Shown piece by piece: positions 44,656 to 56,697 of a stretch of 64,000 nt of DNA. The notes beneath the pieces were generated by a model. That model saw only the letters and a program-made list of their open reading frames with translations, was not told the origin of the DNA and did no database searches. Numbering within the stretch: position 1 is the stretch's first letter; the number at the start of each line of letters is the position of its first letter. The stretch comes from an uncultured Sphingomonadaceae bacterium. Its GTDB lineage: Bacteria > Pseudomonadota > Alphaproteobacteria > Sphingomonadales > Sphingomonadaceae. The position numbers and the translations under genes were made by a program. The stretch is from NCBI GenBank assembly GCA_947497455.1, contig CANMGU010000002.1:1706506-1770505 (forward strand). The letters are read 5' to 3'.

Positions 44656-44925
44656 ATGACGATTACAGCAGAAAAAAAGCAGGAACTGATTGAAAAATTC
44701 GCCCAGACAAAAGGCGATACCGGTTCCCCGGAAGTACAGGTTGCAGTCCTTACCGAGCGTATTGTGAACCTGACCGAGCATTTCAAAGGCCACCACAAAG
44801 ATAACCACTCCCGTCGTGGTTTGCTGATGATGGTCAACAAGCGTCGCAGCTTGCTGGACTATCTCCGCAAGAAAGACGCGGCCCGCTATTCCAAGTTGAT
44901 TAAAGACCTTGGTCTCCGGAAATAA
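44656..44925 (+). CDS. rpsO: 30S ribosomal protein S15
   Basis: An 89-residue S15 of normal length with the full signature: [23 protein letters not shown] near the start, then [29 protein letters not shown] and [16 protein letters not shown]. It binds 16S rRNA at the central domain. It follows truB by 25 bp and is closed by a terminator before the pnp leader. In many bacteria S15 represses its own translation; a leader to test that is not apparent here. Confidence 0.98.
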   Translation: MTITAEKKQELIEKFAQTKGDTGSPEVQVAVLTERIVNLTEHFKGHHKDNHSRRGLLMMVNKRRSLLDYLRKKDAARYSKLIKDLGLRK

Positions 44926-44936
44926 GAGTTTCGAAG

Positions 44937-44964
44937 ACGGCCTCCATGCGGGGCCGTTTTCTTA
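44937..44964 (+). terminator. rho-independent terminator after rpsO
   Basis: ACGGCC (44937-44942) and GGCCGT (44952-44957) form a 6-bp stem with a 9-nt loop, followed by TTTTCTTATT. It lies 11 bp past the rpsO stop. Confidence 0.8.
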
Positions 44965-45059
44965 TTGGGCGTTGCAGCAATAAGGCGGCAATGCTTCACA
45001 CCAGGGGCACAAATGACCCCGAACCGTTGTTCAGCCGGATTGCTGGACACATGAAAGCC

Positions 45060-45083
45060 CCCGCACTGCATAGGGCAGGCGGG
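45060..45083 (+). promoter_or_regulatory. hairpin in the pnp leader
   Basis: CCCGC-A-CTGC (45060-45069) pairs with GCAGGCGGG (45075-45083), nine pairs with one bulged A and a 5-nt loop. It ends 16 bp before the pnp ATG and sits beside the ribosome-binding site AAAGGA. Its place resembles the stem-loop through which E. coli PNPase controls its own mRNA. Confidence 0.55.
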
Positions 45084-45099
45084 ACAAAGGAAAACAAGA

Positions 45100-47370
45100 A
45101 TGTTTGATGTAAAGAAAGTTGAAATGGAGTGGGGCGGACAGACCCTCACTTTGGAAACGGGCCGTATTGCCCGTCAGGCTGATGGCGCGGTACTCGCGAC
45201 TCTCGGCGAAACGGTTGTACTCTGTGCAGTTACCGCCGCTAAATCGGTACGCGAAGGACAGGATTTCTTCCCGCTTACCGTTCACTATCAGGAAAAATTC
45301 TCAGCCGCTGGTCGTATTCCAGGCGGTTTCTTCAAGCGCGAAGGCCGCGCGACGGAAAAAGAAACGCTGACATGTCGTTTGATTGACCGTCCTTGCCGTC
45401 CGCTGTTCCCCGAAGGTTTCTACAACGAAATCAACGTGATTTGTCAGGTGATGAGCTATGATGGCGTCAACGAACCTGACATTCTCGCCATGGTTGCAGC
45501 GTCCGCTGCGCTGACCATCTCTGGCGTTCCCTTCATGGGCCCAATTGGTGCGGCTCGTGTGGGTTACAAAGAAGGCGAATATCAGCTGAACCCAAGCATG
45601 GACGAAGTCGCCGAAGGTGATCTCGATCTGGTTGTTGCCGGTACACAGGGCGCAGTAATGATGGTGGAATCGGAAGCGAAAGAGCTTTCCGAAGAAGTCA
45701 TGCTCGGTGCTGTAGATTTTGCTCATAACGCTTGTAAAGACGTTGCTGGCTTGATCATTGATCTGGCGGAACAGGCTGCGAAAGAGCCTTGGGAGCTTGC
45801 TCCAACCGAAGACAATAGCGCGATGAAAGAAGACCTGCGCAAGTTGGTAGGTGATGATATTGCTGCTGCTTACAAGCTGACCGATAAATCAGCGCGTTCA
45901 GATGCGTTGAATGTCATGCGTGACAAAGCCAAAGAGAAATATGCCGAAGAAGACGGCCAGACCCAGATGACTGCCGGTAAGATGGTCAAGAAACTGGAAG
46001 CTGAAATCGTTCGCGGCGCGATCATCAAAGACGGCACCCGTATTGATGGCCGTAAGCTTGATCAGGTTCGCCCGATTGAAGCCATGGTTGGCTTGTTGCC
46101 ACGGACCCACGGTTCGTCCTTGTTCACCCGTGGTGAAACGCAAGCAATTGTGACCACGACACTGGGCACCAAAGACGCCGAGCAAATGATCGATGGTCTT
46201 GACGGTTTGAGCTACAGCAATTTTATGCTGCACTATAACTTCCCGCCTTATTCAGTTGGTGAAGTTGGTCGTTTCGGATTTACCAGCCGCCGCGAAACCG
46301 GTCACGGTAAGCTCGCATTCCGCGCGCTTCGCCCGGTATTGCCGACGGTTGATGATTTCCCTTACACCATTCGTGTTCTGTCCGACATTACCGAGTCTAA
46401 CGGCTCTTCTTCGATGGCAACCGTCTGTGGCGGCTCGCTGGCGATGATGGACGCTGGCGTGCCTTTGGCAAGCCCGGTTTCCGGTATTGCGATGGGCTTG
46501 ATCCTTGAAGGCGAAGACTTCGCTGTTCTCTCCGACATTCTCGGTGACGAGGATCATCTCGGCGATATGGACTTCAAGGTTGCTGGTTCCGAAAAAGGCA
46601 TCACCTCTTTGCAGATGGACATCAAGGTAGCCGGCATTACGCAGGAAATCATGAAGTCTGCTCTGGAACAAGCCAGCGGCGGCCGTGCGCATATCCTGGG
46701 TGAAATGTCCAAGGCGCTTAGCAGCACGCGTACGGAAATGTCTGAGCATGCTCCGCGTATCGAAACGCTGCAGATCAACAAAGAGAAGATCCGCGACGTT
46801 ATCGGTACCGGCGGTAAAGTGATCCGCGAAATCGTTGCTGAAACCGGCGCGAAGGTCGACATTGACGATGAAGGCCTGATCAAGGTTTCTTCCTCCGACA
46901 AGTCGCAGATTGACGCGGCTCTGAAATGGATCGAAGGCATTGTGGAAGAGGCCGAAGTTGGCAAAATCTATGATGGTAAGGTTGTGAACCTCGTCGACTT
47001 TGGCGCATTCGTGAACTTCATGGGTGGCAAAGACGGTCTCGTCCATGTCTCTGAAATCAAGAATGAGCGTGTCGAGAAGGTTGCTGACGAACTGTCCGAA
47101 GGTCAGGAAGTTAAGGTCAAGGTTCTCGAAATCGATCAGCGCGGCAAGGTTCGCCTGTCGATGCGGGTCGTTGATCAGGAAACCGGTGAAGAGCTGGAAG
47201 ACACGCGTCCTCCACGCGAAAGCAAACCACGCGGTCCGCGCCGGGATGGCGGCGGTGGTCGTGGTCGCGGACGTGACGGCGGCGGCGGCCGTGGCCGTGG
47301 CCGGAACAACGATGGTCCTAAGGATGAGGGCGGCGATATTCCATTGCCAAGCTCGATCACTGAAGACTAG
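45100..47370 (+). CDS. pnp: polyribonucleotide nucleotidyltransferase (PNPase) with RG-rich tail
   Basis: A 756-residue phosphorolytic 3'-5' exoribonuclease. Two RNase PH-like cores are present (the first with [22 protein letters not shown], the second with [13 protein letters not shown] and FDxx-type catalytic residues), then a KH domain ([15 protein letters not shown] near 565) and an S1 domain near 620-690 ([28 protein letters not shown]). The C-terminal 50 residues are arginine/glycine-rich ([10 protein letters not shown] repeated twice), more than in E. coli, and may add RNA or protein binding. ATG at 45100 follows AAAGGA. A strong terminator follows. Confidence 0.97.
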   Translation: MFDVKKVEMEWGGQTLTLETGRIARQADGAVLATLGETVVLCAVTAAKSVREGQDFFPLTVHYQEKFSAAGRIPGGFFKREGRATEKETLTCRLIDRPCRPLFPEGFYNEINVICQVMSYDGVNEPDILAMVAASAALTISGVPFMGPIGAARVGYKEGEYQLNPSMDEVAEGDLDLVVAGTQGAVMMVESEAKELSEEVMLGAVDFAHNACKDVAGLIIDLAEQAAKEPWELAPTEDNSAMKEDLRKLVGDDIAAAYKLTDKSARSDALNVMRDKAKEKYAEEDGQTQMTAGKMVKKLEAEIVRGAIIKDGTRIDGRKLDQVRPIEAMVGLLPRTHGSSLFTRGETQAIVTTTLGTKDAEQMIDGLDGLSYSNFMLHYNFPPYSVGEVGRFGFTSRRETGHGKLAFRALRPVLPTVDDFPYTIRVLSDITESNGSSSMATVCGGSLAMMDAGVPLASPVSGIAMGLILEGEDFAVLSDILGDEDHLGDMDFKVAGSEKGITSLQMDIKVAGITQEIMKSALEQASGGRAHILGEMSKALSSTRTEMSEHAPRIETLQINKEKIRDVIGTGGKVIREIVAETGAKVDIDDEGLIKVSSSDKSQIDAALKWIEGIVEEAEVGKIYDGKVVNLVDFGAFVNFMGGKDGLVHVSEIKNERVEKVADELSEGQEVKVKVLEIDQRGKVRLSMRVVDQETGEELEDTRPPRESKPRGPRRDGGGGRGRGRDGGGGRGRGRNNDGPKDEGGDIPLPSSITED

Positions 47371-47390
47371 GCCTTCTGAAAGATTGCATG

Positions 47391-47420
47391 AAAAGGGCTC
47401 CGTGAAAGCGGGGCCCTTTT
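47391..47420. terminator. bidirectional terminator between pnp and the MFS gene
   Basis: AAAAGGGCTCCG (47391-47402) and CGGGGCCCTTTT (47409-47420) form a 12-position stem with one G-T pair and a 6-nt loop. TTTTTT follows on the plus strand and the A run gives a T run on the minus strand. It ends exactly at the convergent MFS stop codon. Confidence 0.9.
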
Positions 47421-48857
47421 TTATGGAGTAGGCTGCAGTCTGATCAGGAACCAGGCTGCAATGGCGCTGACCAAAGCCAATAATGCGCCGACCCATGCGG
47501 CACGGGCAAAGCCGGCAACCAACGCGCCATTGCCGCCATCGCTGCTAACCAGGACAAACCCGAGCAGGGCGGTAGCGATGAGTCCCGCTGACCGGGATAT
47601 CGCGTTGTTGATGCCCGAAGCGGTTCCGCCATGCTGGTCATCAACGCTTGCCATCACCGCTGTGGTCAGCGGCGCGACGCTAGCAGTCATGCCAAGCGCA
47701 ATGATCATCAGCGCGGGAAATATATCGCGCCAATAGTGGATCTCGGTACCGCTCAACAGGCTGAAATAGAAAAATCCAGCCGCCACTATCGCTGGGCCGA
47801 CGGTCAATATCATCCGGACACCAAAGCGGTCACTGAGCCCGCCAGCATAACGCGACAATATCGCCATGGTAAGCGGGAAGGGAAGGAGCGCAAAGCCGGT
47901 CTCTGTCGCCGAATAGCTCCCGGCGTTGATCAGTGTGAACGGCAAAAGCACCAGTAAACCGCCAAGCGCAGCATATAGAAACAGTGTCAGCATCGAGATC
48001 CCTGCAAAACTGGCGGTATTGAACAGATGGAGCGGCACCATCGCTTGGTCTTTTTTGCGTTTTTCGACGCGCAGAAACAGGATGATAGCCAAGACTGCAA
48101 CGCTGGCTGCGAGCCATTTGATCCAGCGCGCGACACTGTCGTCGGGCAGCACTGTCAATGTCCAGACCAACGCTCCCAGTCCGATGGTGATCAAACTGGC
48201 CCCGCTCCAATCGAGGGGATGAGCTCTTGATGGCTGCTCGCGGTTTTCCGTGATCGCTCGCTGACCGATAATCAGCGCGATAATCGCCAGCGGAACGGAG
48301 ATCGCGAAAGCCCAGCGCCAATTGGCCAGGTCAATCGCCCAGCCGCCGATAACGGGCGCAAGGGCTCCGGCGAAAGCGCCCATGCCAGCCCACGTGCCAA
48401 TGGCCTTCCCACGCTCGCTCTCGCTGAAGCTGGTCGAGATAATGGCCAGACTATTGGGAGCGAGCAGCGCGGCACCAAGGCCCTGAACGGCACGCATGGC
48501 CAGCAAGAGGTTCAAACTGGGTGCAAAGGCACAAGCCAGAGTGGCCAGCGTGAACAGGATAAGGCCGGCTTGAAACATCAACTTGCGGCCATATTTGTCA
48601 CCTAGCGCGCCGCCCAGCAGAACCAGCGCACCAACTGGCAAGAGGTAGCTGTTTATAATCCACTGCGCCCCTTGCGCCCCGGTGTTGAACTCTGCTTGCA
48701 TGGAGGGCAGAGCGACATTGACAATCGCGCCCATGACGAACGCCAGGCTGGATCCCGCAATGGTGGCGACAAGAACACCGGTCTTATGTGTGCAATCCTT
48801 CTCCGCCGGCGAAAAGCCTATGCTTTCATCGCAGGGGGCGGGAAAGGCGGTTGTCAC
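47421..48857 (-). CDS. MFS transporter, DHA2 (14-helix) type
   Basis: A 478-residue drug/proton antiporter of the DHA2 group. Motifs include GAIVNVALPSMQAEF after helix one, LGGALGDKYGRKLMF (motif A), and SLAIISTSFSESERGKAIGTWAGMGA, typical for EmrB/QacA-like pumps. About 14 helices are seen. Substrates are unknown. The start is GTG at 48857. It is a single gene; the region from 48858 to 49112 upstream holds no further gene. Confidence 0.88.
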   Translation of the reverse strand: MTTAFPAPCDESIGFSPAEKDCTHKTGVLVATIAGSSLAFVMGAIVNVALPSMQAEFNTGAQGAQWIINSYLLPVGALVLLGGALGDKYGRKLMFQAGLILFTLATLACAFAPSLNLLLAMRAVQGLGAALLAPNSLAIISTSFSESERGKAIGTWAGMGAFAGALAPVIGGWAIDLANWRWAFAISVPLAIIALIIGQRAITENREQPSRAHPLDWSGASLITIGLGALVWTLTVLPDDSVARWIKWLAASVAVLAIILFLRVEKRKKDQAMVPLHLFNTASFAGISMLTLFLYAALGGLLVLLPFTLINAGSYSATETGFALLPFPLTMAILSRYAGGLSDRFGVRMILTVGPAIVAAGFFYFSLLSGTEIHYWRDIFPALMIIALGMTASVAPLTTAVMASVDDQHGGTASGINNAISRSAGLIATALLGFVLVSSDGGNGALVAGFARAAWVGALLALVSAIAAWFLIRLQPTP

Positions 48858-49112
48858 GCCCTTTCAGTCTGGGTTTTGGTTTGCTCTTTTTCTGCGCGCG
48901 GGTTCGAACAGCATTGCATGTCTGTCGTGATGGTGGGCACTTGGCTGTTATTCTGAGAAAGCGGGGCGGACTGGCTATGCGGGCGCTGCATCATAATATC
49001 ATTCTGACTGTTCATCCTGCAGATATCAAGGGGCGGTTATGGCGCTAACAGATAGGCCGCGCCGATAATTAGGCTATTGGCGGGCAGGATATTAGTGGTT
49101 AAGGGAAGTGTT

Positions 49113-49895
49113 ATGAAAAACATGATCATCAAAGCGGCTCTTTTGGGCCTGTCCGTTACCACTCTTTCGGCCTGTGCAGCACTTGGCGGTGGCGGGAATA
49201 GCGGTGCAGATACGCGCTATGTCGCACGCGACGTAAATACGCTCTATAACGCGGCGAAAGACCGGCTCGACCGCGGTCAATATAAGCTCGCAGCTGCCCT
49301 GTTTGACGAGGTTGAGCGGCAGCATCCCTATTCGCCATGGGCCCGCCGTGCACAGCAGATGAGTGCCTTCAGCTATTATGTCGCTGGTGACTATAACAAG
49401 GCGATCGAATCATCACGGCGTTTCCTGTCAATCCATCCGGGTAACAAAGACGCACCTTATGCTTATTATCTGATCGCGCTCAGCTATTATGAACAGATCA
49501 GCGATGTGACCCGTGACCAGAAAATTACCGAGCAGGCTCTGGCAACCCTTGGAGAAGTGGCCCGCCGCTATCCCAATAGCCGATATGCTGCAGACGCCCT
49601 GTTAAAGATGGATCTGGTCAACGATCATCTCGCCGGTAAGGAAATGGAAATTGGCCGTTTCTATCAACGGCGCGGCAAATGGCTGGCCGCAACCATTCGG
49701 TTCCGCACGGTCATTGAGAAATATGAAACAACTACCCACTCGCCGGAAGCCTTGATGCGGCTTACGGAATCCTATCTTGCATTAGGTATTCCTTCGGAAG
49801 CCAAGAAAAGCGCGGCAGTATTGGGCGCCAACTATCCCGGTTCAAAATGGTATGAGCGCGCTTATGATCTGGTCAACAAGCACGGCGCAACCTGA
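49113..49895 (+). CDS. bamD: outer membrane assembly lipoprotein BamD
   Basis: A 260-residue lipoprotein of the BAM complex that folds beta-barrel proteins into the outer membrane. Its lipobox is TTLSAC at the end of the signal peptide. TPR-like repeats follow: LYNAAKDRLDRGQYKLAAALFDEVERQHPYSPWARRAQ, then a second with AIESSRRFLSIHPGNKDAPYAYYLIALSYYEQI and further ones. Length is normal. ATG at 49113 has AAGGGAAG upstream; the frame extends twelve codons above without support. recN follows by 72 bp, the usual alphaproteobacterial order. Confidence 0.95.
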   Translation: MKNMIIKAALLGLSVTTLSACAALGGGGNSGADTRYVARDVNTLYNAAKDRLDRGQYKLAAALFDEVERQHPYSPWARRAQQMSAFSYYVAGDYNKAIESSRRFLSIHPGNKDAPYAYYLIALSYYEQISDVTRDQKITEQALATLGEVARRYPNSRYAADALLKMDLVNDHLAGKEMEIGRFYQRRGKWLAATIRFRTVIEKYETTTHSPEALMRLTESYLALGIPSEAKKSAAVLGANYPGSKWYERAYDLVNKHGAT

Positions 49896-49967
49896 TTTTG
49901 TGTAAATTGCCGCGATCCATGCTCATGGAGCGTTGCAGCTAAGATAAACGTGATTTAAGAGAGAGCT

Positions 49968-51632
49968 GTGCTGCAGTCTCTTTCCATTCGTGACATTGTT
50001 CTAATCGAGGCGCTGGACCTGGAATTCGGGTCCGGCCTGTCGGTGCTGACAGGCGAAACCGGCGCGGGCAAATCCATATTACTGGACTCTCTCGGCCTTG
50101 CTCTCGGCAATCGCGCGGATAGCGGATTGGTCCGACAAGGCACTCAAAAAGCCCAAGTAACGGCGAGCTTTGATACGCCGGCTAACGGCAGCAAACTGGC
50201 TGACTATCTCCAAGACAACGATATCGATGTGGAGCCGGGCGAACCATTGATCATCAAGCGTTCGGTCAAGGCCGATGGCGGAAGCCGTGCATTCGTCAAT
50301 GATCAACCTTGTTCAGCGACGTTGCTGCGCGAATTGGGTAGCAAGCTGATTGAGATACATGGCCAGCATGATGATCGCGGTTTGATCAATCCCAAGGGGC
50401 ATCGGACATTGCTCGACACTTATGCCGGTGCCGATGGCGCAAACGTCAGACAGGCTTTTGAAGGCTGGCAGTCTGCAAAAGCGGCTTTGGAAAAAGCGTT
50501 GGATGATCAGGAAGCGGCGGAGCAGGATCGCGAATATCTCGAACATAGCGTGGCTGAACTTTCCAAGTTCGCACCGCAACCGGGAGAAGAGCAGGAACTG
50601 GCTCTCGAACGCGCAACGATGATGAAGGGCGAGAAGCTGACCGGTGACCTTGAGGCGATCCGAGCAGCTTTTGACGGATCAAATGGGGGGCTGGCGTCTC
50701 TCAGGGCAGCGGCGCGGCGTCTGGACCGGATTTCGGAAGATCATCCGTTATTGGCAGAAGCTTTGCAGGCCATTGATCGCGCGGTGATCGAGGCCAGCGA
50801 GGCGGAGGAAAAACTCAATGACGCCGCCCATGCGCTGACCTTTGATCCGCAGCGGCTCGACGATATGGAAACGCGGCTCTTTGATTTGCGCGCTTTGGCC
50901 CGCAAACATCGGGTTGAGGGTGATGCTTTGCCGCAATTGCTGATCGATCTCGAAGCACGGCTATTGGCGATTAGCGACGGCGGCAAATCATTAGGGGTTC
51001 TGGAGGCAAATGTGAAAGCCGCCAAGCAGGCCTATGTTGATGCTGCGGAAGCGTTGCGGGTGAAACGGACCAAGGCAGCAAAGGCTTTGGATAAAGCCGT
51101 TGCCGGAGAACTGGTGCCTTTGAAACTGGACGCGGCGCGGTTTGAAACCCTGCTGGAGCCTTTAGAGGAAGACCGCTGGGGTGCGAACGGCATGGACCGG
51201 ATCGAGTTTCTGATTTCCACAAATCCCGGCGCACCCTTGGCCCCGCTGGGCAAAATTGCGTCTGGCGGGGAATTGTCGCGTTTTATCTTGGCGCTAAAAG
51301 TTGCCTTGGCGGAAGAAGGTGGCGCCAAGACGATCATCTTTGATGAAGTTGATCGCGGCGTAGGCGGTGCTGTCGCCTCCGCCATTGGCGACCGGCTTTC
51401 CCGCCTGTCAGGCAGCGCGCAATTGCTGGTCGTCACCCACAGCCCGCAAGTGGCATCCAAGGGCAATGCCCATATGCTGATCAACAAAAGCTCCAACGGC
51501 ACGGTATCGCGGACGGATGTCAACGCGCTAGATGATGACGGCCGGCGGCAGGAAATTGCGCGGATGTTGTCGGGCGCGGATGTGACCGATGAGGCGAGGG
51601 CGCAGGCGGATCGTTTGCTGGAGGGGGTTTGA
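49968..51632 (+). CDS. recN: DNA repair protein RecN
   Basis: A 554-residue SMC-like ATPase in double-strand break repair. The Walker A GETGAGKSILLDSLG lies near residue 30, the signature SGGELSRFILALK and Walker B TIIFDEVDRGVGG are in the last third, and the middle holds coiled-coil-like alternating segments. The start is GTG at 49968 with AGAGAGAG upstream. Length is typical. A palindromic element begins 17 bp after its stop. Confidence 0.96.
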   Translation: MLQSLSIRDIVLIEALDLEFGSGLSVLTGETGAGKSILLDSLGLALGNRADSGLVRQGTQKAQVTASFDTPANGSKLADYLQDNDIDVEPGEPLIIKRSVKADGGSRAFVNDQPCSATLLRELGSKLIEIHGQHDDRGLINPKGHRTLLDTYAGADGANVRQAFEGWQSAKAALEKALDDQEAAEQDREYLEHSVAELSKFAPQPGEEQELALERATMMKGEKLTGDLEAIRAAFDGSNGGLASLRAAARRLDRISEDHPLLAEALQAIDRAVIEASEAEEKLNDAAHALTFDPQRLDDMETRLFDLRALARKHRVEGDALPQLLIDLEARLLAISDGGKSLGVLEANVKAAKQAYVDAAEALRVKRTKAAKALDKAVAGELVPLKLDAARFETLLEPLEEDRWGANGMDRIEFLISTNPGAPLAPLGKIASGGELSRFILALKVALAEEGGAKTIIFDEVDRGVGGAVASAIGDRLSRLSGSAQLLVVTHSPQVASKGNAHMLINKSSNGTVSRTDVNALDDDGRRQEIARMLSGADVTDEARAQADRLLEGV

Positions 51633-51643
51633 TGCGGTTCTGT

Positions 51644-51688
51644 CTCAAGCCCCTCCCTTTCAAGGGAGGGGTTGGGGTGGGATTTGGC
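51644..51688. repeat. palindromic element A (left of DUF559 gene)
   Basis: CCCCTCCCTT (51650-51659) and AAGGGAGGGG (51662-51671) form a perfect 10-bp inverted repeat, followed by TTGGGGTGGG. The whole block, including CAAG before the stem, is matched in inverse orientation by element B at 52117-52158, with a different stem sequence but kept pairing. Confidence 0.8.
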
Positions 51689-51759
51689 GCAGCCAATATC
51701 ATCCTGTGATGAAGGCATGATATCAACCTATTTCCTCCTGCGAAGGCGAGGGATTTTTA

Positions 51760-54254
<2,495 letters not shown>

Positions 54255-54276
54255 GCCGAAATTACGGGGACCATTT

Positions 54277-55437
54277 ATGGCCAAGAAACAGGGAATATTG
54301 AAGCAGTTGGCCAAGGACCTGGAAGCGCCGCCGGAAGTGCGCCGTTTCGGTAGCGGCTGGCTCGCAGGTTTCTTCGCTGTCGTGATGGCCATTGCGGGGC
54401 TGGGCATGGTGCTAGCGTTGCGTTTTCCAGAATGGTTCGCCACGCCGGAATTGCAGGCGGTGAAGGACTGGACCGGTTTTCGAGGTGCGGTTCATCTGTT
54501 GCTGCTGGGATCCTATGCGCTGGCTTTGCTAAGCCTGCTGCTGCGCCCGCGCAAGTCACTCGGATTTTTTGCGCTTGCCATTGGCATAACCGCCGCGTTT
54601 CTGGGCGGTGCCAATGTGCAGCCGGAAGATACCAGGAGCTGGGGTATTTTCTTCGGGCTTGATTTCTTCATCGTCAATATGGTCGCCACTGGCCTGATGT
54701 TCGCACCGCTGGAACGGATATTGCCGCACAAGCGATCGCAGCGTCTGTTTCGTATCGAATGGCGAGAGGATCTGTTTTACTATCTGATCAGTTCGATGAT
54801 GGTGCAGGCCTTGACCTTTTTGGCGCTCGCCCCTTCCAACGTGGTGGTTGCCAATACCAATAGCTGGGATGCTTTCCGGGCGATGGTTGCCTCTATCCCG
54901 TGGATCTTGCAGTTCCTGATCGTCTTGGTGCTGACCGATCTGGTGCAGTATTTCTTTCACCGGACGTTCCATCGCTGGCCGTTCCTTTGGGGTTTTCACG
55001 CCGTCCATCATTCCGCCAAATCGATGGACTGGCTAGCCGGCGCGCGGATGCATTTTATCGAGATCATATTGCTGCGCGGCATCACATCCCTGCCGATGAT
55101 GACATTAGGTTTCAGCCCGTCGGTGCTTCAGGCCTATATCGCGTTCGTCTATATCTATTCGTCTCTGCTGCACGCGAATATCAAAGGTGACTTTAACTGG
55201 CTCGGGCACTGGATTGCGACGCCGCGCTTTCATCACTGGCATCATGGACTGGAACGCGAGGCCTTTGATGTGAACTTTGCGATCCATTTTCCTTGGATCG
55301 ACAAGCTGTTCGGGACTTTCTATCTGCCGCCATCCAAATGGCCGGAAGGTTATGGGATACCGGAAGATGTGCCGACGGGTTATTTGAAGCAGTTCGCCTA
55401 TCCCTTAACCCGCAAGAAACCCGATTATCAGGACTAG
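54277..55437 (+). CDS. sterol desaturase/fatty acid hydroxylase family membrane protein
   Basis: A 386-residue membrane protein of the fatty acid hydroxylase superfamily, with about seven helices. The di-iron histidine boxes are HRTFHR, HAVHHSAKS and the third as HHWHHGLE. Long N-terminal helices (FFAVVMAIAGLGMVLAL and others) precede the domain and are not found in the short carotenoid hydroxylases. The substrate, a lipid or hopanoid-type molecule, is unknown. It starts 22 bp after ligA and ends 9 bp before an AraC regulator gene. Confidence 0.85.
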   Translation: MAKKQGILKQLAKDLEAPPEVRRFGSGWLAGFFAVVMAIAGLGMVLALRFPEWFATPELQAVKDWTGFRGAVHLLLLGSYALALLSLLLRPRKSLGFFALAIGITAAFLGGANVQPEDTRSWGIFFGLDFFIVNMVATGLMFAPLERILPHKRSQRLFRIEWREDLFYYLISSMMVQALTFLALAPSNVVVANTNSWDAFRAMVASIPWILQFLIVLVLTDLVQYFFHRTFHRWPFLWGFHAVHHSAKSMDWLAGARMHFIEIILLRGITSLPMMTLGFSPSVLQAYIAFVYIYSSLLHANIKGDFNWLGHWIATPRFHHWHHGLEREAFDVNFAIHFPWIDKLFGTFYLPPSKWPEGYGIPEDVPTGYLKQFAYPLTRKKPDYQD

Positions 55438-55446
55438 ACGGGGCAA

Positions 55447-56565
55447 ATGGGGGATCCGGCAAATATTGATATCGGGTGGCGCAGCGCCCTCATGCTGGCC
55501 GCTGCCCTGCCGGTTTATGCCAGCACGATATTCCTGTTGATCCGCAATATCGAGCGGCGTGCCAGCCTGTTTCTTGCTGCCACCCTGTTTGCCATTGCCT
55601 TTACGCTGACACCGCAGATCGTTGGCTATGCCGGCTTTTATGATGTCTGGCCGGGGCTGACTTTCTTTCCGTTCAATGCCAAATTATGGATCGCACCGCT
55701 TTTCTATCTCCATGCTTATTGCCTCATGCATGGCGGACCGCTGGGCTGGCGCAAATATTTGCTGCTGCCGGGACTGATCCAAACGGCCTATTATGTCTGG
55801 GCGTTTACCGCTCTCGGCGATTACAAAGCCAAATGGGCCTATAATGATGCGTTTCACGTGCCTTATGTGGTGCGGTTTGAAACCCTGTTGGTGATCATGT
55901 TCACAATCATCACAACCATTGCCGTTTTCCGGTTAATGACGCGCTATCGCCTCTATTTGCAAACCACCCAGTCGGCCGCCTCCGATTTTGATCCACGCTG
56001 GATTACAAGACTATTCGTCGTTGCAGCGATCGCTATTTTCCTGTGGCTTTTGATCGAGATTGTCGACGTGGCGATTATCCCGCTCAGCTATAATCAGGAA
56101 TATCCCTTTCAGCTGGCGATCATGGTGATCGTGGCGGTCGCTGGGCTGGATGCGCTGTCTTCTATCCGTGAACCCTATCCGAAGATGAGCAACAGGCCTG
56201 CTGAACCGTCTACAGAAGCGGAGCAGCGTGACTGGGCAACCGAAGGACGGACGCTGGAACAAAAAGTTCGCCAGAACCAGTGGTATCTCGAGCCACGACT
56301 GAATATCCGCGATGTCGCATCGCGCCAGGCGAGCAATGAAAGCTATATCTCGCGTTCCCTGAATCAAGGCCTTGGTTTGACCTTCAATGCGTTTATCAAC
56401 GGCCTGCGCGTCGATCATGCCAAGGATTTGCTCGGCAAAAGTGATGAGAATCTGATTCAAGTCGCCTTTGCTTCGGGCTTTAACAGCAAAGCCAGTTTCA
56501 ATAGAGTTTTCAAGGAAATAGCGGGGATGACTCCGACCGATTATCGCAGGAACATGACTGGTTGA
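55447..56565 (+). CDS. membrane-anchored AraC-family regulator
   Basis: A 372-residue regulator with six or seven N-terminal membrane helices (residues 15-235, such as ALMLAAALPVYASTIFLLI and LFVVAAIAIFLWLLIEIV) and a cytoplasmic AraC domain in the last 100 residues. Its two helix-turn-helix units are in NIRDVASRQASNESYISRSLNQG and ENLIQVAFASGFNSKASFNRVFKEIAGMTPTDYR. Such proteins sense an outside or membrane signal directly. It starts 9 bp after the hydroxylase gene; the next gene downstream, an S41 peptidase, is probably a target or partner. Confidence 0.85.
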   Translation: MGDPANIDIGWRSALMLAAALPVYASTIFLLIRNIERRASLFLAATLFAIAFTLTPQIVGYAGFYDVWPGLTFFPFNAKLWIAPLFYLHAYCLMHGGPLGWRKYLLLPGLIQTAYYVWAFTALGDYKAKWAYNDAFHVPYVVRFETLLVIMFTIITTIAVFRLMTRYRLYLQTTQSAASDFDPRWITRLFVVAAIAIFLWLLIEIVDVAIIPLSYNQEYPFQLAIMVIVAVAGLDALSSIREPYPKMSNRPAEPSTEAEQRDWATEGRTLEQKVRQNQWYLEPRLNIRDVASRQASNESYISRSLNQGLGLTFNAFINGLRVDHAKDLLGKSDENLIQVAFASGFNSKASFNRVFKEIAGMTPTDYRRNMTG

Positions 56566-56697
56566 AACGTCTCAAAATCCGTATTTAGGGTCTCAATACA
56601 GCGATTGAGGCGCAGGCCCCACGATCTTCCATCATCTGTTTCTCATGCCCCGGCCCGATGTCCGGTGCTCAGAAACTGATGATAGATGGAGATTAGA

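Noticed and set aside
46252-47496. 414-codon antisense frame opposite pnp
   Set aside because: No domain is recognisable, and it crosses the pnp terminator. It is a by-product of pnp codon use.
51721-51759. Decayed third palindrome (CCTCCTGCGAAGGCGAGG)
   Set aside because: The pairing is partial and may only recall a common repeat of related genomes; not strong enough to list.
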